Part shown: positions 30,431 to 39,718 of the stretch, piece after piece
Layout: every line of letters starts with the position of its first letter
Numbering within the stretch: the first letter of the stretch is position 1
Assembly: GCA_025965895.1 (NCBI GenBank)
Contig: JAOPWC010000180.1
Location: 1 to 64,000 of the forward strand
Direction: 5' to 3'
Source: Mycobacterium sp.
GTDB lineage: Bacteria > Actinomycetota > Actinomycetes > Mycobacteriales > Mycobacteriaceae
DNA length: 64,000 bases
Notes under the pieces: generated by a model
What the model saw: only the letters and a program-made list of their open reading frames with translations
What the model was told of the DNA's origin: nothing
The model's database searches: none
Made by a program: the position numbers and the translations under genes

Positions 30431-31569
30431 CCGCTGTTGGGGTGCAGGACGACTTTCGTCCAGCCCTGATCGCGCTGATCGAAGTGCCGGTACGCATCTG
30501 GCGCATCATCAAGGCCGAGGTGGTGCGATACCAGCAGGGACGGACGGGCTTTGTCCCGGTGGATCAGGTCACACAGCTGACGGTTGTAGTTCTTCACATT
30601 CGCCTGTCCGGTACCCATGGACTGGCCCTTGTACCAGAACGTTCCGAAATCGAACACCATCTGACCGTTCTTGGCCAGATCATCGGAGGCACCCGGGTCC
30701 TGAGGGACGAACACTCCGACGACGCCGATGCCGCCGGTCGGTCGCACCACCGCAACCAAGGCATTCATGGTCATGTTGGGATGTTCGTTGCCCTGCGCGT
30801 CGTGCGCCTGGTAGCCCACCGCCTCGACGCCGCGGTCGACGCCCTGCCCGCCGGTTGCCTCGTTGATCTGTGCCACCGGGTCGGCTTTGGTGTCATCGAT
30901 GCCGATTGCGCCGAACTTCTCCGCGACGGCGAGCCGGTAGGCGAGGTGGTCGACGACGAACACCCGCGAGGCGCCCTGGATCACCGCCGAGTACGCCGCC
31001 ATCGTGCCGACGGGCCCGGCGCCCCACACCGCGACGGTGTCGCCCGGCTGCACCTTCGCCAGGCGGGTGCCGTGCCATCCGGTCGGGAAGATGTCAGCGA
31101 GCATCACGTAATCGATCTCTTTGTCGACGCTGTCCTCCGGCAGCTTGAGCGCATTGAAGTCGGCATACGGCACGCGCAGATATTCGGCCTGCCCGCCGCG
31201 GTAGGGGCCCATGTTGGCGTATCCGTAGGCACCGCCGGCGTTCGGCGGATTCACGTTGAGGCAGAAGGCGGTGAGTCCGCGTTCACAGTTCTTGCAGAAT
31301 CCGCATGCGACGTTGAACGGCAGGCACACGCGGTCGCCCGGCCTCAGGGTGGCCACCGCCGGGCCGACTTCGACCACTTCGCCGAGGTTTTCGTGGCCGA
31401 CCACCATTCCCGGCTCAAGGTTGGTCCGCCCGTCGTACATGTGGAGGTCTGAGCCACAGATATTCGTCGACGTGATCTTCACGATCACATCGGTCGATTC
31501 CTCCATTGCCGCATCGGGAACATCGTCGACGGACATTTCCCTGGGCCCGTGGTACACGACGGCTCGCAC
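30427..31569 (-). CDS. Zinc-dependent alcohol/formaldehyde dehydrogenase family protein
   Basis: The 380-residue medium-chain dehydrogenase has catalytic zinc ligand candidates C38 (N-I-C-G-S-D) and H59-E60 (G-H-E-N-L-G), structural zinc cysteines C89, C92, C95 and C103, and a Rossmann motif G-A-G-P-V-G near residue 184. The overall sequence, including the long insertion after the structural zinc, resembles glutathione-independent formaldehyde dehydrogenase-type enzymes. GTG at 31569 has AAGGAG at good spacing. It lies 113 bp downstream of sufT and is coupled to a membrane protein gene downstream. The physiological substrate is not evident. Confidence 0.92.
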   Translation of the reverse strand: MRAVVYHGPREMSVDDVPDAAMEESTDVIVKITSTNICGSDLHMYDGRTNLEPGMVVGHENLGEVVEVGPAVATLRPGDRVCLPFNVACGFCKNCERGLTAFCLNVNPPNAGGAYGYANMGPYRGGQAEYLRVPYADFNALKLPEDSVDKEIDYVMLADIFPTGWHGTRLAKVQPGDTVAVWGAGPVGTMAAYSAVIQGASRVFVVDHLAYRLAVAEKFGAIGIDDTKADPVAQINEATGGQGVDRGVEAVGYQAHDAQGNEHPNMTMNALVAVVRPTGGIGVVGVFVPQDPGASDDLAKNGQMVFDFGTFWYKGQSMGTGQANVKNYNRQLCDLIHRDKARPSLLVSHHLGLDDAPDAYRHFDQRDQGWTKVVLHPNSG

Positions 31570-31682
31570 CGGACGCTCCTTCCGTTAAAGCTCAACGAAA
31601 CCAAGGCGCGGCACAAAGAGACTTCCGGGCGCGATCGGACCGCTACCGGCGACTACCCGAGTGGGCCGGGGGTGAAACTCCG

Positions 31683-32030
31683 TCAGACTGTGAAGCCGAG
31701 GGCCCGCAGCTGTTCTCGGCCGTCCTCGGTGATCTTGTCCGGGCCCCACGGCGGATTCCAGACCCAGTTGATCCTCAGGTCGTTGACAAGCCCGGCGCCG
31801 ATGAGCGCGGTGCGGGACTGATCCTCGATCACGTCGGTCAGCGGGCATGCCGCCGACGTGAGCGTCATGTCGATCAGCGCAACAGGGCCCTGCTCGCCGT
31901 GTTCCACGTTGAGCTCGTAGACCAGCCCCAGGTCGACCACATTGATGCCGAGCTCCGGATCGACGACGTCGCGCATCGCCTCTTCGAGGTCGGCGAGCAA
32001 TTCGTCATCCGGCGCGGCTGTTTCGCTCAT
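31683..32030 (-). CDS. sufT: SufT-like MIP18/DUF59 Fe-S assembly factor
   Basis: A 115-residue DUF59/MIP18 protein. The family core D-P-E-L-G-I-N-V-V-D-L-G-L-V-Y is at about residues 24-38 and the reactive-Cys segment T-S-A-A-C-P-L is near residue 62. SufT proteins help Fe-S cluster maturation or delivery to clients. The ATG at 32030 lies inside sufU (26-bp overlap) and gives the length I recall for Rv1466; the frame is open upstream only as a shadow of sufU. Last gene of sufR-B-D-C-S-U-T. Confidence 0.94.
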   Translation of the reverse strand: MSETAAPDDELLADLEEAMRDVVDPELGINVVDLGLVYELNVEHGEQGPVALIDMTLTSAACPLTDVIEDQSRTALIGAGLVNDLRINWVWNPPWGPDKITEDGREQLRALGFTV

Positions 32031-32484
32031 CCTCCACCTCCAGGTCTTCGCTCGCCTGCGCGAGCGCGGCTTTGAAAGCTGTCCAACCCAGCAGCGCACA
32101 TTTCACCCGCGCCGGGTACTTCGCGACACCGGCGAATGCGATGCCGTCCCCAAGCACATTCTCGTCCCCCTCGACGGTTCCGCGCGAGGACACCATCTCG
32201 GTGAAGGCCCCGACGGTGTCGAGGGCCTGCCGGACGTCTTGTCCGATCACCTGGTCGGTGAGCACCGACGTCGACGCCTGGCTGATCGAGCAGCCCTGCC
32301 CGTCGTAGGAGATGTCGGCGACTCGCGCACCGTCGTCAGAGAGCGCGACCCTCAGTGTGACCTCGTCACCACAGGTGGGGTTCACGTGGTGCACTTCGGC
32401 GCCGAACGGCTCGCGCAGCCCGCGATGGTGCGGGTGCTTGTAGTGATCGAGGATCACTTCCTGATAGATCTGGTCGAGCCGCAC
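32005..32484 (-). CDS. sufU: SufU Fe-S scaffold/sulfur acceptor protein
   Basis: The 159-residue IscU-fold protein carries the three conserved cysteines C38 (P-T-C-G-D, with D40), C64 and C128, which bind zinc and accept persulfide sulfur from SufS by ligand swapping. The SufU-specific insertion between C64 and C128 is present. The start is GTG at 32484, 6 bp after the sufS stop. Its 3' end overlaps sufT by 26 bp. Acts in the cytoplasm as sulfur shuttle for the SufBCD scaffold. Confidence 0.96.
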   Translation of the reverse strand: MRLDQIYQEVILDHYKHPHHRGLREPFGAEVHHVNPTCGDEVTLRVALSDDGARVADISYDGQGCSISQASTSVLTDQVIGQDVRQALDTVGAFTEMVSSRGTVEGDENVLGDGIAFAGVAKYPARVKCALLGWTAFKAALAQASEDLEVEDERNSRAG

Positions 32485-32490
32485 CTGGTG

Positions 32491-33768
32491 TCACGCCCTG
32501 CCGAAGAAGTCAAGAGCCCGCCGCACACCTGCGAGCAGGCGGTCGACCTCGTCGGGCGTGTTGTACACCGCGAATGACGCGCGCGCAGTCGCGGCGATGC
32601 CGAAGCGTCGGTGCAGTGGCCATGCGCAGTGGTGCCCGACACGCACCGCCACGCCGTCGTCGTCGAGCACCTGGCCGACGTCGTGGGCGTGAATGCCGTC
32701 GACGACGAACGACACAGGCGAGCCGCGGTCGAGCAGCGATGTGGGGCCGATGACGCGGACGCCGTCGATCCCCGACAGGCCGTCCAGCGCGCCCGCAACC
32801 AGTTCCCGCTCGTGGGCTTCTGCGGTTTCCATGCCGATCGCGCCCAGATACCGGGCTGCCGCAGCCAGCCCGACCACTTGAGAGGTCATGGGCGTGCCGG
32901 CCTCGAACCGCTGGGGCGCGGGCGCGTAGGTGGTGGCCTGCATCGTGACGGTCTCGATCATCGAGCCGCCGGTGAGGAACGGAGGCATCGCGCTCAGCAA
33001 TTCGCTGCGCCCGTACAAGACGCCGATACCGTTGGGCCCCAGCATTTTATGGCCGGAGAATGCAGCGTAGTCCACGCCGAGAGCATGAAAGTCCACCGGC
33101 TGGTGTGGCACAGACTGGCAGGCGTCGAGCACCGTCAGCGCACCCACCGCCCGCGCTCTGGCAACCAGCTCGTCGACAGGGGCGATCGCACCGGTGACGT
33201 TCGAATGGTGGCTGAACGTCACGACTTTCACTCGCTCGTCGAGTTGCAGCGAGTCGAGGTCAATGCGCCCGGAGTCGGTGACGCCATACCAGCGCAGCGT
33301 TGCACCCGTACGTCGGGCGAGCTCCTGCCACGGCACCAGGTTCGCGTGGTGTTCCAATTCGGTGGTGACGATTATGTCGCCGCGGCCGACGTGGCGCTCG
33401 AAGCGGTTGTCGCCGAGCACGTATGACACCAGGTTCAGTGACTCGGTGGCGTTCTTCGTGAACACCAGCTCGTCGGCGTCGGCGCCGACGAACGCCGCGA
33501 TGTCGGCGCGGCCCTGCTCGTAGGCGTCGGTGGACTCCTCCATCAGCTGATGCGCTCCGCGGTGCACACCACCGTTGGACGTCATGAGGAAATCCCGTTC
33601 GGCGTCGAGCACCTGCAGCGGCCGCTGCGACGTCGCGCCGGAATCCAGGTAGGCCAACCGGTTTCCGCCGCGCATCACCCGGCTCAGGATCGGGAAATCC
33701 GCCCTGATCGCGTCCACGTTCAGCGCGGTAGGGTTCGGCGCGGTAGGCCGGCCCACCGAGATCGTCAT
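32491..33768 (-). CDS. sufS: Cysteine desulfurase SufS
   Basis: The 425-residue class V PLP enzyme (group II desulfurase) strips sulfur from cysteine to give alanine and an enzyme persulfide. PLP lysine is K241 in S-G-H-K-M-L-G-P, and the persulfide-forming cysteine is C381 in G-H-H-C-A-W-P-L-H-R-R-F-G. It starts with ATG at 33768, 2 bp after sufC. In H37Rv the counterpart is called csd. It partners with SufU encoded just downstream. Confidence 0.97.
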   Translation of the reverse strand: MTISVGRPTAPNPTALNVDAIRADFPILSRVMRGGNRLAYLDSGATSQRPLQVLDAERDFLMTSNGGVHRGAHQLMEESTDAYEQGRADIAAFVGADADELVFTKNATESLNLVSYVLGDNRFERHVGRGDIIVTTELEHHANLVPWQELARRTGATLRWYGVTDSGRIDLDSLQLDERVKVVTFSHHSNVTGAIAPVDELVARARAVGALTVLDACQSVPHQPVDFHALGVDYAAFSGHKMLGPNGIGVLYGRSELLSAMPPFLTGGSMIETVTMQATTYAPAPQRFEAGTPMTSQVVGLAAAARYLGAIGMETAEAHERELVAGALDGLSGIDGVRVIGPTSLLDRGSPVSFVVDGIHAHDVGQVLDDDGVAVRVGHHCAWPLHRRFGIAATARASFAVYNTPDEVDRLLAGVRRALDFFGRA

Positions 33769-33770
33769 GG

Positions 33771-34547
33771 CTAAGCTCCTGTCGTCGCAGGCTGCTGGGC
33801 GAAGCGCACGTAGCCGTTCTGGTCGAGCTCGTCGGCCAGCTCGGGGCCGCCGGACTCCACGATGCGGCCGCCGACGAACACGTGGACGAAATCGGGATGG
33901 ATGTAGCGAAGGATCCTGGTGTAGTGCGTGATCAGCAGGATGCCGCCGTGCACCTCCTCGGCGTAGCGGTTGACACCCTTGCTGACCACACGCAGCGCGT
34001 CGACGTCGAGCCCCGAGTCGGTCTCGTCCAGGATCGCGATCTTCGGCTTGAGCACAGCGAGCTGAAGGATCTCGTGGCGCTTCTTCTCACCGCCGGAGAA
34101 GCCTTCGTTCACACTGCGTTCGGCGAACTGGGAATCGATGTCGAGCGACTCCATCGCCGACTTGACTTCCTTGACCCAGTGCCGCAGCTTCGGCGCCTCA
34201 CCGCGGACCGCGGTGGCGGCGGTGCGCAGGAAGTTCGACATCGACACGCCCGGGACCTCGACCGGGTACTGCATCGCAAGGAACAGCCCCGCGCGGGCCC
34301 GCTCGTCGACTGTCATCGCGAGCACGTCCTGACCGTCAAGCGTGATGGACCCGGACGTCACCTTGTATTTCGGGTGACCGGCGATCGCATTGGACAGCGT
34401 CGACTTCCCGGATCCGTTCGGTCCCATCAGCGCATGGGTCTGCCCTGACTTCACGGTCAGGTTGACGCCCTTCAAAATCGGGATCTCGTCGGCCTGGCTG
34501 GTGGCCGCGACGCTGACGTGCAGGTCCTTGATCTCCAGTGTGGTCAT
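33771..34547 (-). CDS. sufC: SufC ABC-type ATPase of the SufBCD scaffold
   Basis: This 258-residue soluble ABC ATPase energises conformational change of the SufBCD complex during cluster assembly. It shows Walker A G-P-N-G-S-G-K-S-T, a signature variant F-S-G-G-E-K-K-R-H-E and Walker B I-A-I-L-D-E-T-D-S-G-L-D, all typical of SufC. The ATG overlaps the sufD stop by one base (TGATG). Cytoplasmic; no transmembrane partner is expected. Confidence 0.97.
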   Translation of the reverse strand: MTTLEIKDLHVSVAATSQADEIPILKGVNLTVKSGQTHALMGPNGSGKSTLSNAIAGHPKYKVTSGSITLDGQDVLAMTVDERARAGLFLAMQYPVEVPGVSMSNFLRTAATAVRGEAPKLRHWVKEVKSAMESLDIDSQFAERSVNEGFSGGEKKRHEILQLAVLKPKIAILDETDSGLDVDALRVVSKGVNRYAEEVHGGILLITHYTRILRYIHPDFVHVFVGGRIVESGGPELADELDQNGYVRFAQQPATTGA

Positions 34548-35734
34548 CAGTGTTTGGTTCCTTGGATAGTTTCGGTCAGAGCGAGCTCGCGTTCGATCGC
34601 GTCGGTCAGGCGTTCGCGGATCGCGGGCACGGAGATCGTGCCGATGATCTCGCCGAAAAAGCCGCGCACGATGAGTCGCCGGGCCTGATCTTCGGGGATG
34701 CCACGGGCGCGCAGGTAGAACAGCTGCTCGTCATCGAATCGGCCCGTGGCGCTGGCATGTCCGGCACCGATGATCTCGCCGGTCTCGATCTCGAGGTTCG
34801 GCACCGAGTCGGCCCGGGCACCGTCGGTGAGCACGAGGTTGCGGTTGGTCTCGAACGTGTCGGTGCCGCTGGCCCCGGGACGGATCAGCACGTCGCCCAC
34901 CCACACCGTGTGGGCATCGGGCCGTGGTGAGCCTGGGTCACCTTGCAGCGCACCCTTGTACAACACCTGCGAGCGGCAGTTCGGCTGGGCGTGGTCGATC
35001 AGAAGCCGCGACTCGAAGTGCTGCCCGTCGTCGGCGAAGTACAGGCCCAGTAGCTCGGCGTCACCCCCCGGCGCTCCGAACCGCACCCTGACCGTGGTCC
35101 GAACCAGGTCGCCGCCGAGCGTGACCGCGACGTGGCGCAGCACCGCGTCCTTGCCCAGCACTGCGTGGTGGGCGCTGACGTATACCGCATCATCAGCCCA
35201 GTCGGCGATGGACACCACGGTCAGCCGGGCGGCGTCACCGACGACGAATTCGATGTTGTCCGCGTAGGTTCCGCTGCCCTGCTGGTCGATCACCACCACT
35301 GCCTCGGCGAGTTCGCCGACGCGGATCTGCAGATGCCCGTATGTCGTGGCTCCCTCGCCCGGGCCCGTGACCGCGATGTCGATCGGCTCGTCAGGCGTCG
35401 CCTGCCGCGCGACAGTGACGATCGTCGCGCTGTTGAACGACGAAAACGCCTGTGCGGCAACCCTGTCCGCCGGCGCACCGGCCTGCCCGAGCCGTTCGTC
35501 GCCACGGCGCACCCTCTCGACGGTGACGCCCGGACGTTGTCCGACTTCGATGCGCGCGGTGCCGGTCGCATGTGCGGTGCCGTCATGCAGGCCCCGCAAC
35601 CGGCGCAGCGGCGTGAACCGCCAGATCTCGTCGCGGCCGCCAGGCACTTCAAAAGCATTGACGTCAAACGATGTGAACAGCTCACCTTTGTTGGCGGCGC
35701 CTTCGACGGCGACGGTCAGATTCTCCACACTCAC
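34547..35734 (-). CDS. sufD: SufD scaffold subunit
   Basis: The 395-residue SufB/SufD-family protein has the right-handed beta-helix core and the conserved C-terminal region G-A-G-H-A-S-A-T-G-R-F-D-D-E-Q-L-F-Y-L-R-A-R-G-I, which contains the His at the SufB-SufD interface. It forms a heterodimer with SufB on a SufC dimer. The GTG at 35734 overlaps the sufB stop by 4 bp (GTGA). No intein or insertion is seen. Confidence 0.96.
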   Translation of the reverse strand: MSVENLTVAVEGAANKGELFTSFDVNAFEVPGGRDEIWRFTPLRRLRGLHDGTAHATGTARIEVGQRPGVTVERVRRGDERLGQAGAPADRVAAQAFSSFNSATIVTVARQATPDEPIDIAVTGPGEGATTYGHLQIRVGELAEAVVVIDQQGSGTYADNIEFVVGDAARLTVVSIADWADDAVYVSAHHAVLGKDAVLRHVAVTLGGDLVRTTVRVRFGAPGGDAELLGLYFADDGQHFESRLLIDHAQPNCRSQVLYKGALQGDPGSPRPDAHTVWVGDVLIRPGASGTDTFETNRNLVLTDGARADSVPNLEIETGEIIGAGHASATGRFDDEQLFYLRARGIPEDQARRLIVRGFFGEIIGTISVPAIRERLTDAIERELALTETIQGTKH

Positions 35735-37182
35735 CCGACCGCGCCCTCCATCTGCAGCTCGATGAGGCGGTTGAGCTCCAGCGCGTACTCCATCGGGAGT
35801 TCCTTGGCGATCGGTTCGACGAACCCGCGCACCACCATCGCCATCGCCTCATCCTCGGTCATACCGCGGCTCATCAGGTAGAACAGCTGATCCTCGCTGA
35901 CTTTGGACACGGTGGCCTCGTGGCCCATGGTGACGTCGTCCTCGCGGATGTCGACGTACGGGTAGGTGTCGCTGCGGCTGATCGTATCGACCAGCAGCGC
36001 ATCGCATTTCACGCTGGACCGCGAGCCGTGCGCGCCCTTGTTGACCTGGACCAGGCCTCGGTAGGAGGTGCGGCCACCGCCGCGCGCCACCGACTTGGAC
36101 ACGATGTTGCTCGACGTGTTCGGCGCCAGGTGCAGCATCTTGGCGCCGGTGTCCTGGTGCTGGCCCTCGCCGGCGAACGCCACCGACAGCACCTCACCCC
36201 TGGCGTGCTCGCCGGTCATCCAGACCGCCGGGTACTTCATCGTCACCTTGGAGCCGATGTTGCCGTCGACCCATTCCATCGTGGCGCCGGCCTCGGCGCG
36301 GGCCCGCTTGGTGACCAGGTTGTACACGTTGCCCGACCAGTTCTGGATCGTGGTGTAACGGCACCGGCCACCGGGCTTGACGATGATCTCGACCACCGCC
36401 GAGTGCAGCGAGTCGGACTTGTAGATCGGCGCGGTACATCCCTCGACGTAGTGCACGTAGGCGCCCTCGTCGACGATGATCAGCGTCCGCTCGAACTGAC
36501 CCATGTTCTCGGTGTTGATCCGGAAGTAGGCCTGCAGCGGGATGTCGACGTGCACGCCCGGCGGCACGTAGATGAACGATCCACCCGACCACACCGCGGT
36601 GTTGAGCGCCGAGAACTTGTTGTCCCCGGCGGGGATCACCGTGCCGAAGTACTGCCTGAAGATGTCCGGGTGCTCGCGCAGCGCGGTGTCGGTGTCCAGG
36701 AAGATGACGCCCTGGGCCTCCAGGTCCTCCCGGATCTGGTGGTAGACGACCTCCGACTCGTACTGAGCCGCGACGCCGGACACCAGCCGCTGCTTCTCGG
36801 CCTCGGGGATGCCGAGCCTGTCGTAGGTGTTCTTGATGTCGGCGGGCAGGTCGTCCCAGGTCGCAGCCTGCTTCTCAGTGGAGCGCACGAAGTACTTGAT
36901 GTTCTCGAAGTCGATGCCCTCGAGGTTTGACCCCCACCTCGGCATCGGCTTGCGCTCGAAGATGCGCAGCGCCTTGAGGCGGTTCTGCAGCATCCACTCC
37001 GGCTCGTTCTTCTTGGCCGAGATGTCGCGCACCACCTCGTCGGACAGCCCGCGCTGCGCGCCGGCGCCCGCGACGTCGGAGTCCACCCAGCCGTAGCCGT
37101 ACCGGCCCAGCGAGGCGATGGCCTCTTCCTGGGACAGCGGCTCACCCGGCGTGTGGACCGAAGTCTCCGGCGTGAGGGTCAT
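35731..37182 (-). CDS. sufB: SufB scaffold subunit (intein-free)
   Basis: The 483-residue SufB is the main Fe-S scaffold of the SufBCD complex. The stretch V-E-G-C249-T-A-P-I-Y is uninterrupted. In M. tuberculosis SufB this is, as I recall, the insertion point of a self-splicing intein, which roughly doubles that protein; here the gene is contiguous. The conserved C-terminal G-H-E-A-T-V-S-K-V-S-E-D-Q-L-F-Y is present. The ATG at 37182 overlaps the sufR stop by 4 bp (ATGA), so translation follows the regulator directly. Confidence 0.97.
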   Translation of the reverse strand: MTLTPETSVHTPGEPLSQEEAIASLGRYGYGWVDSDVAGAGAQRGLSDEVVRDISAKKNEPEWMLQNRLKALRIFERKPMPRWGSNLEGIDFENIKYFVRSTEKQAATWDDLPADIKNTYDRLGIPEAEKQRLVSGVAAQYESEVVYHQIREDLEAQGVIFLDTDTALREHPDIFRQYFGTVIPAGDNKFSALNTAVWSGGSFIYVPPGVHVDIPLQAYFRINTENMGQFERTLIIVDEGAYVHYVEGCTAPIYKSDSLHSAVVEIIVKPGGRCRYTTIQNWSGNVYNLVTKRARAEAGATMEWVDGNIGSKVTMKYPAVWMTGEHARGEVLSVAFAGEGQHQDTGAKMLHLAPNTSSNIVSKSVARGGGRTSYRGLVQVNKGAHGSRSSVKCDALLVDTISRSDTYPYVDIREDDVTMGHEATVSKVSEDQLFYLMSRGMTEDEAMAMVVRGFVEPIAKELPMEYALELNRLIELQMEGAVG

Positions 37183-37916
37183 ATCGACACTCCTTCAAGG
37201 GTCGTATCTGCTTCGGCGCGGGCTGTGCGCCGAAGGGGAACGTGTGTGGTGCAGGCGCAGTCGCCGTTGACGATCGTGGCCAGCCGTTGCACATGCGTAC
37301 CGAGGATTTCGGCCATCGCCTCTTTCTCGGTCTCGCACAGCTCAGGGAACTCCTGGGCGACGTGCGACACCGGGCAGTGGTGCTGGCAGATCTGGATGCC
37401 GTGAATCGGACTGTCGACGCGGCTCGTGGTGGTCGCGTACCCGGCCTTGGTCAACGCGGCGGCCACGCGCTCGGCGGTGGACTGTGCATCGGTGGGCTCC
37501 GCATCGGCGGGCTCGCCGTCGGTGGACTCGCCGGCGCCGACGTCCGCCAGAATCTTGTCGATGCGCCGCCTCGCGAATGTGCGGACTGCCTCGTCGCCGC
37601 CGATCTCGCGCAGCTGACGCATCGCTGCGGCAGCCAGATCGTCGTAGGTGTGGCCCAGCTTGGCCCGGCCGGCAGCGGTGAGGCGGTAACGCCTGGCCGG
37701 CCGTCCCCGGCCGGTCTGCTGCCAGGCGGCAGCGGCGTTGGCCTGCGCGTCACCGGTCTCGATCAGCGCATCCAGGTGCCGCCGCACTCCAGCGGCCGAC
37801 AGTCCGAGCCGCTGCCCGATCTCGCCTGCTGTGATAGGTCCGGCCTCCAGCAGCAGCCGGACGATCGCGCCGCGGGTGTGGCCATCGGCCTCCCCGGGTT
37901 CCGGACGTATTTTCAC
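37179..37916 (-). CDS. sufR: Fe-S sensing repressor SufR
   Basis: This 245-residue DeoR/ArsR-like regulator has an N-terminal winged helix-turn-helix (about residues 15-75; G-P-I-T-A-G-E-I-G-Q-R-L-G-L-S-A-A-G-V-R-R-H) and a C-terminal cysteine region I-C-Q-H-H-C-P, E-L-C-E and G-D-C-A-C-T that binds a [4Fe-4S] cluster. The GTG at 37916 is chosen because it coincides with a CACAAT -10-like hexamer 6 bp upstream (leaderless) and with the operator at 37913-37929. The frame is open further upstream, but that region overlaps the divergent mptB promoter. First gene of the suf operon. Confidence 0.93.
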   Translation of the reverse strand: MKIRPEPGEADGHTRGAIVRLLLEAGPITAGEIGQRLGLSAAGVRRHLDALIETGDAQANAAAAWQQTGRGRPARRYRLTAAGRAKLGHTYDDLAAAAMRQLREIGGDEAVRTFARRRIDKILADVGAGESTDGEPADAEPTDAQSTAERVAAALTKAGYATTTSRVDSPIHGIQICQHHCPVSHVAQEFPELCETEKEAMAEILGTHVQRLATIVNGDCACTTHVPLRRTARAEADTTLEGVSI

Positions 37917-37929
37917 AACACCATTGTGA
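37913..37929 (-). promoter_or_regulatory. Candidate SufR operator
   Basis: TCACAA-CACCA-TTGTGA is a perfect 17-bp inverted repeat with 6-bp arms and a 5-bp spacer. It covers the sufR start codon (37914-37916) and its putative -10 hexamer (37923-37928). The arrangement resembles the ACACT-N5-TGTGA type site reported for mycobacterial SufR, and would permit autorepression of the whole operon. Confidence 0.7.
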
Positions 37930-37976
37930 CGGAATTCGCCGCGCCGGTCCACCAAGGGCATCCTTCGCCGCGCGGC

Positions 37977-37982
37977 TACTCT
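37977..37982 (+). promoter_or_regulatory. Candidate -10 element for leaderless mptB
   Basis: TACTCT ends 6 bp before the mptB ATG at 37989, with no Shine-Dalgarno. It is divergent from sufR; the SufR-type operator lies about 48 bp upstream of it. Confidence 0.42.
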
Positions 37983-37988
37983 GCTGTG

Positions 37989-39718
37989 ATGGCATCCAGC
38001 CATCGGTCCCTGAGCACCTCGATCGCCCGCTTGCACGGCGACGAACGGGCCGTCGGCTCACCGTTGAACGACGCCGAGGTCGTCGCGCTGCGCCGGACCC
38101 GCCTGTTCGGCGCCACCGGCACCGTGTTGATGGCAATCGGCGCGCTGGGCGCCGGCGCACGGCCCGTCGTGCAGGACCCGACGTTCGGCGTCCGCCTGCT
38201 CAACCTGCCGTCACGCATACAGACCGTCTCGCTGACGATGACCACCACCGGCGCGGTGATGATGGCGCTGGCGTGGCTGATGCTGGGCCGGTTCGCGCTC
38301 GGCGACAGGCGGATGTCGCGTAGCCAGCTCGACCGCACGCTGATGCTGTGGCTCCTGCCGTTGCTGATCGCACCGCCGATGTACAGCAAGGACGTCTACT
38401 CCTACCTGGCGCAAAGCCAGATCTCCCGGCTCGGCCTCGACCCCTACCGGATCGGTCCCGCGCCCGGCCTGGGATTGGATCACGTGTTCACGCTCTCGGT
38501 GCCCAGCCTGTGGCGCGAGACCCCGGCGCCCTACGGCCCGCTGTTCTTGTGGATCGGGCGCGGTATCTCCGAGCTGACCGGCGAGAACGTGGTCGCCGCG
38601 GTGCTGTGTCACCGGCTGGTCGTGCTGGTCGGCGTCGGGCTGATCGTGTGGGCCACCCCCCGGCTGGCCCGCCACTGCGGGGTCGCCGAGGTGAGCGCGC
38701 TGTGGCTGGGCGCGGCCAATCCGCTGCTGTTGATGCACCTGGTGGCGGGCATCCACAACGAGGCGCTGATGCTGGGCCTGATGCTGACCGGCGCCGAGTT
38801 CGCGCTGCGCGGCGTCGACGCGGAGCGGCCATTGGTGCCGCGTCCGCTGCGCCGGCCGTACGGACGTGCCGAGTGGTCGCAGTGGGAACCGATGGCCATG
38901 CTGCTGGCCGGAACAGTCCTGATCACGATGTCGTCGCAGGTGAAACTGCCCTCGTTGCTGGCGCTGGGATTCGTGGCGATGGCGCTGGCCCGACGCTGGG
39001 GTGACGGCGTCAAGGGGTTCATCGCGGCCACCGGGTTGCTGACGACGCTGGCACTGGCCGTGATGGCGATCCTCGGCTGGGCCAGCAGCTTGGGCTTCGG
39101 CTGGATCTACACGCTCGGCACTGCCAACGTCGTGCGTAGCTGGATGTCGCCACCCACCCTGCTGGCTTTGGGCACCGGCCAGGTCGGGATCCTGCTGGGT
39201 CTCGGCGACCACACCACCGCGGTGCTGTCGTTGACCCGTGCGATCGGTGTGTTGATCATCGCGGTGACGGTGAGCTGGCTGCTGCTGGCGGTGCTGCGCG
39301 GACGACTGCACCCCGTGGGCGGCCTTGGCGTCGCGCTCGGCGCGACCGTGTTGCTGTTTCCGGTGGTCCAGCCCTGGTATCTGCTCTGGGCCATCATCCC
39401 GCTGGCGGCGTGGGCCACCCGCCCCGGCTTCCGCACCGCGACGATCGTCGTCACGCTGGTGGTCGGAATCTTCGGCCCGACGGCCAACGGCGACCGGTTC
39501 GCGTTGTTCCAGATCATCGACGCAACCGTGGCCAGCACGATCATCGTGATGTCGCTGATCGTGCTGACATACCCGAGACTGCCCTGGCGCAGCGTGCCTC
39601 ACCCCGTTTCCAGCGTCACCGAGGACGTGTTCGAACCGCCTCTGCCGCCGCTGCCGTCGAGCACACCGCTACCTGGGCCGCCGCCCGCCGAACTGCCCGG
39701 CGCCTACGCTGAACATCC

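Noticed and set aside
36435..36450. Intein within sufB
   Set aside because: The reading frame is contiguous across V-E-G-C-T-A-P-I-Y and the protein has intein-free length.
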